The position numbers and the translations under genes were made by a program. 64,000 nt of DNA from Candidatus Omnitrophota bacterium (lineage in GTDB: Bacteria > Hinthialibacterota > Hinthialibacteria > OLB16). The stretch spans positions 8,743-72,742 of the forward strand of contig JACKFH010000018.1 of assembly GCA_020632575.1 (NCBI GenBank). The letters are read 5' to 3'. The notes below the pieces were generated by a model that worked only from the letters and a program-made list of their open reading frames with translations, was not told the DNA's origin and did no database searches. Below, in pieces: positions 42,979 through 53,182 of the stretch (its first letter is position 1; each line of letters starts with the position of its first letter).

Positions 42979-45900
42979 ATGAAATACAAACTCGCAATTC
43001 TATTGGTGCTGACAGTGGGCTTGGGATTGAGTTTTGGAATTCACTCATTTGAGAATGGAATAAGCGCTCAACTCCCATCCCAATCGGAAATTGTCTCGCG
43101 GAATATCGATGATTCCGATGGAGAACTCCCTTGGAGACCGGTTCCCACCTCTCAACCCATTCGGTTGGCTCAGGCTCTGGTTTCCGACGCCGAGGTGATT
43201 GACTCTCCAACGCCGACACCCCTCCCGCCAAAGACCTTCACCATCGAAAAGTTCGAACCGCTTCCCGAGGAGAAGACGGTCCTGCTCACCTTCTCGGAGG
43301 AAGTCGACATGGAGGAACTACGGAACCGAGGCGAGGTCCAGCCCTACGCCTATTTGGACTGGTGGAGCAGTTCGGTCCAGGGAAAGGTTTTTCGACTTAA
43401 AGGTGGGTTCGAATACGGAAACGAATACGAAATTACATTCCCCGAAAAAGTGACCAGCCGCAATGGCAAGACTTATCGTCCTTCCCTGGTCAAATTTCAC
43501 ATGCCGGACCGTCCTCAGGCGTTGGAGTTCACTGAAAAGAAAACTTTGATCGAGCGGAACAGCCGTCAGATGATCCACCTCGATGTGGTCAACATCGATG
43601 AAATCCAATTCGAGGGAATCCAGGTTCCACCCATGGCGCTTCCCCTGGCCCGGTCCATGGTGAAGGACTCAACACCACAATCCCTCGAGTCGCTGACCAA
43701 GGATCTCGAGGAGGAATACACCCAATTTGCCGAGGCCCTTTCAGGTTCTGAAGAATTCAAACCGTTCCTGAGAGATCCTGTCGCTGACAAGAACCTGTTT
43801 TTCAGCCCGACGGAGAAGAATATCAAGAAACCATTCTCGGTTCCCCTCAGTTTTCGAAAGAACCCGGAGAAAGGAACCCTCGAACTCCTGCGTTTCAAGA
43901 ACAATATAAGCGATGGATCGGGCATGACCGAGGCCAGGGTCTATCGAATCACCGACCTGGGGCTGACGTACAAACTGTCCGATGACCAACTCCTTGTTTG
44001 GGCGACATCGTTGGAGAAGGGACAACCTGCGGCTGGCGTCTCACTGCTGGCATTCGACAAGGAGATGAAAGCCTACCTGCTGGGCAAGACATCCGAAGAC
44101 GGCATCCTCATCGCCGAGGGTGCGGATCAAAAGTTCAAATCCATCGCCCGTAAGGCGGATGGAATCGTCCAAGAAGAAGAGGTCCTTCCCTACCAGGAAC
44201 TCACCACCCTGGTTGTCGCGACTGAGGATGATGTCAACTTCATCGATTTCGAAGTCAAAGAGGGGGTCAAGGTCGCCGGCATCGACCAAGCCGCCAGTCG
44301 AACCGCGATCATCGACACCGATCGGGGTCATCTCTTCACCGACCGTGGGGTTTACCGTCCCGGCGAAACGATGAACTGGAAGGGAACGGTGCGGAGTTAT
44401 GCCGAGGGTTCGATCACCCCACCGGAAGCCGCGACCTATGAAGTGGAGATTAAGGACTCGAAACAAAAGGTCGCCTATAAACAGGATCTCAGACTCTCCG
44501 AGTTCGGAACTTTTTCGGACCATCTCGATCTCGAATCCTTTGCCCCGCTCGGGACCTACACCATGTCCCTACGCCCGGGCAGCGGCGAGGAGGAGATCGC
44601 GCAACGAACTTTTCAGGTCCAGGAGTATCGTCCGCCCAGGCATTATGTGGAGATCCAGTTTAAACGAGAGACCAAAGTCTCCGAGGATTACATCAACCGC
44701 GAGCACATCGATCACATTCTCGTGGCCACCATCTCCGGACGTTACTTTGCCGGAGGACCCCTGAAGAACGCGAAGGTCCGTTGGCGAGTCTTTTCCACTC
44801 CCTCCGAGTTTCCTCAGGAGGATTATCCCAACTTTCATTTCGGCTACCCCACCAATGAAGAGGGGGAGTTCATCGAAACCAGCGAGAGCATGCTCGATGA
44901 CTCGGGCCAAGCCGAAATCAGGATCCCGCTTGGAAAATCGCTTCTGACCAGCAAACACGGTCTCTCGTTCACTGCCACTGTGGTGGACTTCGATGGCCGA
45001 ACCGCTACCAAGAGCGCGGACTATTCGGTGAAACCCGACTGTCTCGTTGGCCTCAGCAATCCCCCAGAGAAGATCGAGTTTGGCGATCCCCAGGTCCTCC
45101 GTGCCATCGTCTTGGATTCATCCCGGGAGATGGTTCAATCGGGTGAACTGAAAGTCCGAGTCCTGGAACGGAGTTACCTCTACACCCGCAAGCGGAATCG
45201 GGAAGGGAACTCTTATCTCTCCTGGGATTCGGTCTGGCGTGACCAGTATCGAACGACGATCCCAATTGAGGAGGGAGAGGGCGTCTTCGATTTCGTCTTC
45301 AACCAAAGCGGCGACTACCTGGTTGAATGCACCTACAAAGACACCGAAGGAAACGAATACACATCGGGCGCCCGCTATGACGTCCAGGGCCCATGGTATT
45401 GGGGCGACCAGGAGAAGACGGTCGACTTCCAGCCCGTCCAGATCCTACCCGACAAGACCGAATACGGGGTCGGAGAGAACATCCGATTGCTGGTAAAGAG
45501 CGCCAATCAACCCTCGCAATGCCTGCTCGCCATCGAGCGAGACCGTGTCCTCGAACATCGTTTGGTCACACTCGAGAACGGCGAGATTGTGATTCCCGTG
45601 ACGGACGATCTTCGTCCGAACGTCTACATTTCCTTTCTGGGGATTGTACCGCGAGGCGATTTCCCCACTTATGAAGAGGAGTACGATTCCGAGGCGCCGG
45701 TGTTTGTTTATGGCGCGGTGGGGGTCAAAGTCCGCAACGAAGTCGGGCATCTCGACATCGCGATTGCCCCCGACGAGAAAAAACTCCAAGCCCAACCGGG
45801 TGACCAGATGGACCTCGATCTTATCGTCCAAGACGAAACCGGGTCCCCCACAGTTGCCGAGGTGGCGGTGGCGGTTGTCGACGAGCAGGTCCTGGCTCTG

Positions 45901-48165
45901 ACCGGCTATGCGACCCCAAATCTGAATGGGCTCCTCGATTTCAAATTACCTCTTTCCGTCTTCACGGGAGAGACCCGTCAGGCGCTTCAGAACCAGACTC
46001 CCTACGAGCCAATCCTGAACCAACCGATCACCGGTGGTGGCGGCGCGTTGCTGGGATACGGAGTCGGCATCCAACTCCGCCAGGATTTCAATCCGGTGGC
46101 CTATTTCAATCCTGCGCTGGTGACCGATGCCAGCGGACACGCGAAATTCTCTTTCGAGTTTCCCGACACGATGACCACCTATCGGGTCTTCGCGGTTGCC
46201 TGCGATCGAGGCGGAAAGTTTGGAAGCGTCCAGAGACCGGCGCTGGTGGTCAAGAATTTTTATCTGGAGCCAGGCGCGCCTCGGTTCTTCACCCGCGGCG
46301 ATGAGTTTCAGTTCAAGGTCTCCCTCTTCAACCACACGGACCAGGAGGGACCGGTCGAGGTCGCGGTCGATTCCTCCGAGAACCTGGATCTGGAACTCCT
46401 CACGCCCACCCCGTTTCTCAACGCCAACGATCAGGTCCAAGTCCCTGTCAAAGGGAAAGCCCTCCGATCGGGAATCGCCCAGCTCACGGTGACCGGCCGT
46501 TTCGGTGAGGAGGAGGATGGAGTCCGCATCGACATCCCCGTGGAATCGGGATTGGTCATTCACAAAGACATCCAATACGGGACCGCGACCCACCTCGCTT
46601 CGATCGATTACAACTTCCCGGAAGAAACAAAAGACATCCCCTGGGAGGAGATCGGGTCCGAGGATTTCTCCACAAAATTGACTCTTTCGGGCTCGCCTTT
46701 CTTAAGACTCGAACCCAGCCTTCGGTACCTCTTGCAGTACCCGTATGGATGCATCGAGCAGACCAGTTCGCGGGTGCTTCCTTTGGCTGGTTTGCGGTCC
46801 GTCATCGAGAAAGGCTTGGTCCCTGGGTTCACCGTGGAGGAGGTCGATCCTTATTTAGAAAAGGGAGTGGAACGCATCTTCAGCATGCAGACCGACTCCG
46901 GCGGATTCGCGTACTGGCCGGGTCTGAGGACACCAGACTCCTGGGGAACTCTCTACGCGGTGACCGCGCTGACCTTCGCCAAGGAGGCGGGGGTGGAGTT
47001 GCCGGAGGATGCGATGTCCCACGCCCTCGCGTATCTGGAGGAGCAATCAGGCTCGAGCCAAGGAGGAGGGCATTGGCGTCACACGGATTACGGAACCATG
47101 GCTCGGTATGTGCTTGCCAAGGCGCAACGCCTCCAGGATCAACAGGCCTCCGCTTATGAGGATGCCAAGGATGGATTGGACCGTGAGAGCCGATTGTTGA
47201 CTCTGATGACCGCCAAGATTCTCGACCTGTTACCGCTTACCAATCTCCAGCAGAGCCTGAGCGATCTCCTCTCTCAGAAGGAGGCGCTGCGGACCAACCA
47301 TGTGTTCAACGCGGTTTATCGTGAGAGAGCGGTCGCCCTGATGGCGGGTCACATGCTGCAAGCCGAGAACTCGGTCCAACAGGGACTCGCGAACCGACTC
47401 CTCGCGGCGATGAACCCAAGCGGGCGATGGACCTCGACCAGCGACACCGGCTGGTCGCTGCTGGCTCTCGGCCAATATTTCAGCGATCTGACCGCGCCGG
47501 CCAACGAAGTCACGGGGCGTGTCACGGTGGCGGGAGAGGGGGACCAGTCCTTCCGGTTCGAACCCTCCGCTTATGAGACTTTTGAAATCGATCCGATGAG
47601 GTTGCTGGCCAATCCGCATGTGGAGATCGTTTCAAACGCGGACTTCCCGCTCTCCTATCAGATGGAGTTGACCTACCCCCGTCTCGACTTCGCGGAGAAG
47701 GGTTATTCCAACGGGTTCAAGATCAGCAAAACGATCGAGAACACCGCGAACTCAGAGACTATTCATGTCGGCGATGTGGTTAAGGTTACGGTTCAATTCG
47801 AGGCCGATGATAACAACCGGAATCATCATGTGGTCCTCGACGATCCCTTGCCCGCTGGACTGGTGGCCATCAACAGCGCTCTGGCGACTGAAGAGCCGGT
47901 TGGCGAGTCGGACGCGGATGACGTTCGGTCGAGATACTGGAGCGATGGCTACTACCGCTTCATCCCCAACCATTTCGAAATGCGCGATACCAGGGTCGTC
48001 GCTTTCAGAGACGAAATCTGGGGAGGCCCCTATCAGTACAGTTACTACGCTCGCGCGGTTTGTGCGGGTGAGTTCCGTGTTCCGCCGACCAAGGTCCAGT
48101 TGATGTACACGCCGGAAGTCTGTGCTTACACCCCGGAGACCCGGGTCGAGATTGTGGACCAGTAA
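42979..48165 (+). CDS. Alpha-2-macroglobulin family protein with thioester
   Basis: 1728 residues, typical of the large bacterial (YfhM-like) type. An N-terminal hydrophobic signal (LAILLVLTVGLGLSFGIHS) lacks the usual lipobox cysteine. A series of macroglobulin-like beta domains follows, including the MG signature DRGVYRPGETMNWKG near residue 450. The A2M domain holds VTDASGHAKFSFEFPDTMTT and YRVFAVACDRGG. The thioester motif is GCIEQ with Cys1258 and Gln1261, so it can trap proteases covalently. A terpenoid-cyclase-like alpha-toroid and receptor-binding-like domain end the protein. It acts in the periplasm and sits 18 bases before pbpC, the conserved pairing. Confidence 0.95.
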   Translation: MKYKLAILLVLTVGLGLSFGIHSFENGISAQLPSQSEIVSRNIDDSDGELPWRPVPTSQPIRLAQALVSDAEVIDSPTPTPLPPKTFTIEKFEPLPEEKTVLLTFSEEVDMEELRNRGEVQPYAYLDWWSSSVQGKVFRLKGGFEYGNEYEITFPEKVTSRNGKTYRPSLVKFHMPDRPQALEFTEKKTLIERNSRQMIHLDVVNIDEIQFEGIQVPPMALPLARSMVKDSTPQSLESLTKDLEEEYTQFAEALSGSEEFKPFLRDPVADKNLFFSPTEKNIKKPFSVPLSFRKNPEKGTLELLRFKNNISDGSGMTEARVYRITDLGLTYKLSDDQLLVWATSLEKGQPAAGVSLLAFDKEMKAYLLGKTSEDGILIAEGADQKFKSIARKADGIVQEEEVLPYQELTTLVVATEDDVNFIDFEVKEGVKVAGIDQAASRTAIIDTDRGHLFTDRGVYRPGETMNWKGTVRSYAEGSITPPEAATYEVEIKDSKQKVAYKQDLRLSEFGTFSDHLDLESFAPLGTYTMSLRPGSGEEEIAQRTFQVQEYRPPRHYVEIQFKRETKVSEDYINREHIDHILVATISGRYFAGGPLKNAKVRWRVFSTPSEFPQEDYPNFHFGYPTNEEGEFIETSESMLDDSGQAEIRIPLGKSLLTSKHGLSFTATVVDFDGRTATKSADYSVKPDCLVGLSNPPEKIEFGDPQVLRAIVLDSSREMVQSGELKVRVLERSYLYTRKRNREGNSYLSWDSVWRDQYRTTIPIEEGEGVFDFVFNQSGDYLVECTYKDTEGNEYTSGARYDVQGPWYWGDQEKTVDFQPVQILPDKTEYGVGENIRLLVKSANQPSQCLLAIERDRVLEHRLVTLENGEIVIPVTDDLRPNVYISFLGIVPRGDFPTYEEEYDSEAPVFVYGAVGVKVRNEVGHLDIAIAPDEKKLQAQPGDQMDLDLIVQDETGSPTVAEVAVAVVDEQVLALTGYATPNLNGLLDFKLPLSVFTGETRQALQNQTPYEPILNQPITGGGGALLGYGVGIQLRQDFNPVAYFNPALVTDASGHAKFSFEFPDTMTTYRVFAVACDRGGKFGSVQRPALVVKNFYLEPGAPRFFTRGDEFQFKVSLFNHTDQEGPVEVAVDSSENLDLELLTPTPFLNANDQVQVPVKGKALRSGIAQLTVTGRFGEEEDGVRIDIPVESGLVIHKDIQYGTATHLASIDYNFPEETKDIPWEEIGSEDFSTKLTLSGSPFLRLEPSLRYLLQYPYGCIEQTSSRVLPLAGLRSVIEKGLVPGFTVEEVDPYLEKGVERIFSMQTDSGGFAYWPGLRTPDSWGTLYAVTALTFAKEAGVELPEDAMSHALAYLEEQSGSSQGGGHWRHTDYGTMARYVLAKAQRLQDQQASAYEDAKDGLDRESRLLTLMTAKILDLLPLTNLQQSLSDLLSQKEALRTNHVFNAVYRERAVALMAGHMLQAENSVQQGLANRLLAAMNPSGRWTSTSDTGWSLLALGQYFSDLTAPANEVTGRVTVAGEGDQSFRFEPSAYETFEIDPMRLLANPHVEIVSNADFPLSYQMELTYPRLDFAEKGYSNGFKISKTIENTANSETIHVGDVVKVTVQFEADDNNRNHHVVLDDPLPAGLVAINSALATEEPVGESDADDVRSRYWSDGYYRFIPNHFEMRDTRVVAFRDEIWGGPYQYSYYARAVCAGEFRVPPTKVQLMYTPEVCAYTPETRVEIVDQ

Positions 48166-48183
48166 GGAGAAGGGGAGAGGCGA

Positions 48184-50586
48184 ATGAGGATCCGACCCTT
48201 ATCCAAACGGCTACGAACCTGGCTCATAAGCGGCGCGGCGGTGTTCCTCGCCCCCGCGCTGCTTGGAGTCGGACTGTATACCATCATCGAATTCGACCCC
48301 GAGAAATTGGAGTATCCGGATAATGTTGTTTTCCAGGATCGTCGGGGAGATGTCTTGCGGTTTCTTCCAGACAAAAACGGTGAGCGACACATTTGGGTTC
48401 CTTTGGAGGAAATTCCCGAGGTCCTGCAAAAGGCCTTCATCGCGGCGGAGGATGAGCGATTTTACAGCCACCCTGGATTCGATCCTGTCGCCATCTCCCG
48501 CGCCTTGTTCTCAAACATGAGGGAACAGCGCATTGTCTCGGGCGCCTCGACCCTGACTCAACAGGTCGTCCGATCCGTTTATCCCCGAAAGCGAACCTAT
48601 GCAGCGAAACTCACCGAGGCGGTGCGCGCCCTCAAGGCCGAACGCTGCTTCAGCAAGGATGAGATCCTGGAGCAATATCTGAATCGCGCCCCCCTTGGAA
48701 ATAACCTGGTTGGCGTGAGATTGGGGGCGAAGGTCTATTTCGGAAAATCACTGGATAATCTATCCCTTTCGGAATGCGCCCTCCTCGCCGCTTTGCCCAA
48801 AGCCCCCGGCACGATGAACCCTTATTACAATGACCGGTCGAGGTTGCTCGACAGAAAAAACTGGATTCTTCGGCGTATGGAGGAGTTGGGATTCATCACG
48901 AAGGAACAAGCCGCCCAGGGGATCAAGCAACCGATCCTAGTGATCCCAAAAGATTTCCCCATGGAGGCGCCGCACTTTGTCGATCTCCTCCTCGCCCGGG
49001 GAGTGACCGGGGACCGAGCACGGGAAACCATAGGCGCTGGAGCCCTTCGCACGCCCCTTGATCTCGATCTCCAGCATCGCCTCGAAAAGATGGTTCTTTC
49101 ACATCGGGAGCGACTCAAGTCTCGGGGCGCCCCGCAGGCGGCCGCGATGATTGTCGACAATCGGACCATGGAAGTGTTGGGTCTTGTTGGGTCCATTCAA
49201 TACGGTCGGAGGGATGGCGGGTACAACAATGGGTGCACCGCGCTCCGATCTCCCGGCTCCACCCTGAAACCTTTCTTGTATGGACTGGCGATGGAGCGGG
49301 GATACACCCCGGCCTCTCTCCTAGAGGACACCGAACGGAGGTATCGGTCGCCAAAGGGAGATTACATTCCGCGCAATTACGATCACCGGGAATACGGTCC
49401 GGTCAACATCCGCTCGGCACTGGGTAATTCCTTGAATCTCTCGGCCATCCGGATGATCGACGAACTGGGATACCGCCCGTTTTACGATTGGCTCGACCGC
49501 GCAGGTTTGATCAACGATCCTTCAAAAGGCCCGGACTTTTATGGCTTGGGACTCGCCATTGGCAATCCGGAGGTGACCTTGGAGCAGTTGGTCGCCAATT
49601 ATGCCATGCTTGCTAATGGTGGCGTCTACCGCCCCCTTCGATATCTCCGGTCGGATTCACTGTCGGAAACCCAGCGTCTTCTCTCCCCGCAAGCGGCCTG
49701 GCTCATCACGGACATCTTGTCGGACACCGCCGCCAAGTCGCTCACCTTCGCCTCAGTCGCGCATTTGGATTTTCCCTATCGGGTTGCCTGGAAAACCGGA
49801 ACGAGTAATGGCTACCGCGATTCCTGGATCGTCGGTTACACACCGGAATACACAGTCGGCGTTTGGGCCGGCAATTTTCGCGGGGACGCCACCTACAGCC
49901 TGAGCGGCTCCGAGGGGGCCGGCGGCATATTCGCCGACATCATTAAGAGCCTCTACCGACAATCCAACCCTGGATTTTTCGAACAACCCGAGGGAGTCAT
50001 CGGGGTCAAAGTCTGCTCTCACTCCGGGATGAAACCCTCACCCCACTGCCGATCCATCGTTCGTGAATGGTTCATCAAGGGGACCGAACCCAAAGAGACT
50101 TGCAACTTCCATTTGGACGAGGCCGAGCGAGTCAGTATCCCATCCCAATACGCTGGATGGATTCACGATCTCGAGAGAAAGGGGATCGATTCCCCCTACG
50201 CGGTCGCCCTCGCAATACAGGACCCCGATAGCGACTTGGAGGGAGCCATGGTTTCGAATGCACCACCCGCAGGGCCGGTGCGCATCGGTTCGAACGCATT
50301 CGAGAGGGCCTTTCCCCGAAACGCCCTAAAAGAGAACATCCAAATCATGTATCCCCTCGACCGGGATCGGTTTGTGATGGAGGGGAGAGGTGTCGATCGG
50401 AGGATCGCCCTCAAGGCGGAGAGCGCCCAACCCGAAGCCAGCCTCACCTGGTTCATGGATGGTGTCGAATTCGCTCAGACAGGACCGCCCTACCAGACCG
50501 CATGGAGACTCGAACGAGGAGTCCACACCCTCAGTGTCTCCGGTTCTAAAGGGATGGGGGATTCGGTCCAAATCGTTGTGGAGTGA
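48184..50586 (+). CDS. pbpC: Penicillin-binding protein 1C
   Basis: 800 residues. One N-terminal membrane segment precedes a GT51 transglycosylase domain with catalytic Glu89 (AAEDERFYSHPG) and GASTLTQQVVR. The transpeptidase domain has the serine motif S359TLK (SPGSTLKPF), the SxN motif in GNSLNLSAIRM and KTGTSNGYRDSWIVG. The C-terminal BiPBP_C-type beta domain ends in GVHTLSVSGSKGMGDSVQI. PBP1C polymerises glycan and is thought to repair peptidoglycan after damage sensed with its alpha-2-macroglobulin partner, encoded directly upstream. The SD AAGGAGAAGGGG precedes the ATG. Confidence 0.95.
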   Translation: MRIRPLSKRLRTWLISGAAVFLAPALLGVGLYTIIEFDPEKLEYPDNVVFQDRRGDVLRFLPDKNGERHIWVPLEEIPEVLQKAFIAAEDERFYSHPGFDPVAISRALFSNMREQRIVSGASTLTQQVVRSVYPRKRTYAAKLTEAVRALKAERCFSKDEILEQYLNRAPLGNNLVGVRLGAKVYFGKSLDNLSLSECALLAALPKAPGTMNPYYNDRSRLLDRKNWILRRMEELGFITKEQAAQGIKQPILVIPKDFPMEAPHFVDLLLARGVTGDRARETIGAGALRTPLDLDLQHRLEKMVLSHRERLKSRGAPQAAAMIVDNRTMEVLGLVGSIQYGRRDGGYNNGCTALRSPGSTLKPFLYGLAMERGYTPASLLEDTERRYRSPKGDYIPRNYDHREYGPVNIRSALGNSLNLSAIRMIDELGYRPFYDWLDRAGLINDPSKGPDFYGLGLAIGNPEVTLEQLVANYAMLANGGVYRPLRYLRSDSLSETQRLLSPQAAWLITDILSDTAAKSLTFASVAHLDFPYRVAWKTGTSNGYRDSWIVGYTPEYTVGVWAGNFRGDATYSLSGSEGAGGIFADIIKSLYRQSNPGFFEQPEGVIGVKVCSHSGMKPSPHCRSIVREWFIKGTEPKETCNFHLDEAERVSIPSQYAGWIHDLERKGIDSPYAVALAIQDPDSDLEGAMVSNAPPAGPVRIGSNAFERAFPRNALKENIQIMYPLDRDRFVMEGRGVDRRIALKAESAQPEASLTWFMDGVEFAQTGPPYQTAWRLERGVHTLSVSGSKGMGDSVQIVVE

Positions 50587-50621
50587 ATGGCTGGGCTCAT
50601 ATGCGCCGGTTCAGGTCTGCC

Positions 50622-51254
50622 TCACCGCGCGGGCGCCAAATAAACTCTCCGATAAGCCAACTGATACGATAGAAAAAGAAAAACTGGAGCGAGCAGAACC
50701 GGCAGCGCCCAAATTTTCATCGACATGGCGACCATTCCCAGCGCGATCAAACAGGCGGCGATGAGGGAGGGGATGATGGGTGGGATGGCGAGGATGGCGG
50801 TCATCACCGCGAGGTAAATGCAGGGGCCGAGGATCCACCAATAGGGCGCGATCTCCCCCGCGATGTAAGTCCACTCTTGGTTCATCATCCGCGCGACCAG
50901 TAGAGTCGCGATACTGGCGACCAACCCGACCGCCGCGGAGAGCGCCAACCCCAGCCCGGTCTTGACCAGGAACGTCCGCGGATGAGCGAGGGGACGAGTG
51001 GCGAGATACTGATCGGTGTGGTCATTGAACTCCAGGCCATACGAGAGCACCCCAAACCCAAGCGCCCCCAGAAACGCCGCGATCTGAAACAACCCCACCA
51101 AAAACGAATCCGTGTCCTGAGTGATCCCCTCCACCCAAGCCAAATAAAGCGGCCCCCCCGCCAGAATCGCGAGCACCATGAAGAACAACCCCCGCACCTG
51201 CCGCCATTCCTTCCAGAGGAGAGTCCTCAACTGAGTCCATTCGAATTCGGTCAT
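50622..51254 (-). CDS. ABC-2-type permease (small subunit)
   Basis: About 210 residues from the ATG at 51254, which overlaps the previous stop by ATGA; a longer in-frame start inside the upstream gene is rejected. About six membrane segments follow an N-terminal LRTLLWKEWRQVRGLFFM interface helix typical of ABC-2 exporters. Unlike its two neighbours it has no large extracytoplasmic domain. It is the last gene of the exporter operon and converges with pbpC. Confidence 0.75.
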   Translation of the reverse strand: MTEFEWTQLRTLLWKEWRQVRGLFFMVLAILAGGPLYLAWVEGITQDTDSFLVGLFQIAAFLGALGFGVLSYGLEFNDHTDQYLATRPLAHPRTFLVKTGLGLALSAAVGLVASIATLLVARMMNQEWTYIAGEIAPYWWILGPCIYLAVMTAILAIPPIIPSLIAACLIALGMVAMSMKIWALPVLLAPVFLFLSYQLAYRRVYLAPAR

Positions 51255-53182
51255 GACGGATCGGCCTCCTTCATCAGCGCGGGGAATTCGAGCCAGATGG
51301 GGCCCATGTAGCCGATGGCGCCATCGGATCGGCGGTAGGATGGAGGGGTTCCGTAAAACTGCGACCATGCTGTTCCCCAAAGTTGGATACCCTCAGGGGC
51401 GCGCGGCTGCCAGTGGGCCGGGGTGGGAGCGAGGCCCAGAAATTGCGGGGCCGCGGGTTCACGAAATTCCCAGATCGCTACTCGGCAGAGTTCCGTCGCC
51501 CATAGGGCGAGAGTCTCACCATCGAAGGTGACACTCAAATGTGGGAGCGGAGAATCGGCCGAGGGTTTCGGGAAGGAGGCTCCGCGCGACAAGAACGAGT
51601 AAAGGCGTGTGTACGCCTCTTTGAAACGGATCGGGATCTCGATCTCTATGATCGAGGGCTCGGTTGGATCCGTCAGGTCGTAGAGGAACAACCGGCGGCG
51701 ACTGTCACCGGCGGCTCGATGGGTTTGCCAGGTCATATCGGGCTGGAATCCAACGATCTTGTCCTCCACGAAAACGTAGGAGTGCAAGGGCCCCAACTCT
51801 TGAACAACCTCGGTGGCCCCGTTCGGAAGGTTGTGGACGATCTTCCAGGGGTGGTCCGGATCGATCCGGTGGTGTGTCTTGACCCAATATTCTAAATTCT
51901 TTTCGAGAGGGAGGACGTACGGTTCCGGCCTTTGAGGACGCCTTTCGGTCTTTTCCAGATCTCCCGTACCCAAGTGAAGCAGATACAAATCGCTAACTCC
52001 ATCCACGGAGGAATGGTACCCGTTGGCGGCCACGACAAAGATTGTGTGGTCGTCGATAAGAAATTGATTGTGGACTCCCTTTACTATATCGTACTCCTTT
52101 ATCAACTCGAGTTCATAATCCTCATCCATTTCAAAGAGCCTTACTGGAGTGACGTCGTTTCCAAATAGAACGAGTCGTTCTGAACTCAGGTAGCCTTCAT
52201 GAAGGAAAGGTTGCTGGTTCGTGTAGACCGGTTCGTGCGTAATGATTGTTTTCGACACCTCCTCGCTCGATCCTTCGGGATCTTTAAGATCGATTTTCAT
52301 GATCCGAAGCACCTGCTTATTCGGCGCTATCAAGTGACTGATTTCGGCATAGACAACCGATTCATCATTGACGAAATATGAAAGAACGGATTGATTTCGT
52401 CGATTGCCCGCATCGAAGTAGGTTTGACCGTCGGTGTGGAGGGCCCAGGAGGTGAAACCAACATATCCCGCGAAAAGGATCGCGCCCATAGTCGCCGCCA
52501 TCGTCATCCTCAGGTTCCCAAATCTGCGCCAACGGTAGACCACTGAAAAAATTCCCATCACCACAAAGGGTGAAACCAGGATTCCGAGCGAGGCATAAGG
52601 ATAAGTGTGCGCATTAAAGTTGTAACTTTCGAAAGGACCGCCCGGGGTTACATGAAAAGTATCGCGAGTCAGCGGATCCCAACTGAAATAAATCATCGAT
52701 GTCAAAACCACAAAGGAGGTCCCGCCATAAAGAACGCCACGGATGGTGTCTCGGCAAAGAACGGAGAACATCGCGCACCAAAGGGCGAGAGAGAAATAAA
52801 AGGCGCCAACCACAGAATAAAGGGGTCGAGCGCTCGGCCCGAGGATGATCTGCATCGCGACTCCGGAGAGGAAACAGATGAGACCAATCAACAGAACCTT
52901 TTGTGTAAAAACGAGTCTTGGGGAGACTGGTCGAGATTCGAGATAACTCTCCGCTCCGTCGGCGTATTCCATCCCGAAGACAAGCACCCCGGAGAAGAGG
53001 CTGATAAACCCGAAGAAGAGAAACGGTGTGATCCCACCGAAACCGTAGAGGTCGTAATAGAGGTCCCAATGATGAAGCGAAGCCGCGAGGATCAGCCCGG
53101 CTAACAGAGTAATCAAAAGCCACTTGAGATATTTGGCTTGCGACCAGAGTAGTGTGAGCGGAACAGAGACGGCAGTGGTCAT
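51251..53182 (-). CDS. ABC-2-like permease fused to a large LVIVD-like propeller domain (second copy)
   Basis: 643 residues. An amphipathic N-terminus (LTLLWSQAKYLKWLLITLLA) and seven predicted membrane segments occupy residues 1 to about 245. These include VFGMEYADGAESYLESRPVSPR, the ABC-2 loop that also occurs in its paralog. With the N-terminus inside, the last 390 residues lie outside. They contain propeller-type repeats with D-x-DPTEPS and WEFREPAAPQFLG, close to the LVIVD pattern D-V/I-x-DPxxPxxLG. The end, WLEFPALMKEAD, matches the paralog's end. It may sense an extracytoplasmic ligand or form a gate. ATGA overlaps link it to both neighbours. Confidence 0.75.
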   Translation of the reverse strand: MTTAVSVPLTLLWSQAKYLKWLLITLLAGLILAASLHHWDLYYDLYGFGGITPFLFFGFISLFSGVLVFGMEYADGAESYLESRPVSPRLVFTQKVLLIGLICFLSGVAMQIILGPSARPLYSVVGAFYFSLALWCAMFSVLCRDTIRGVLYGGTSFVVLTSMIYFSWDPLTRDTFHVTPGGPFESYNFNAHTYPYASLGILVSPFVVMGIFSVVYRWRRFGNLRMTMAATMGAILFAGYVGFTSWALHTDGQTYFDAGNRRNQSVLSYFVNDESVVYAEISHLIAPNKQVLRIMKIDLKDPEGSSEEVSKTIITHEPVYTNQQPFLHEGYLSSERLVLFGNDVTPVRLFEMDEDYELELIKEYDIVKGVHNQFLIDDHTIFVVAANGYHSSVDGVSDLYLLHLGTGDLEKTERRPQRPEPYVLPLEKNLEYWVKTHHRIDPDHPWKIVHNLPNGATEVVQELGPLHSYVFVEDKIVGFQPDMTWQTHRAAGDSRRRLFLYDLTDPTEPSIIEIEIPIRFKEAYTRLYSFLSRGASFPKPSADSPLPHLSVTFDGETLALWATELCRVAIWEFREPAAPQFLGLAPTPAHWQPRAPEGIQLWGTAWSQFYGTPPSYRRSDGAIGYMGPIWLEFPALMKEADPS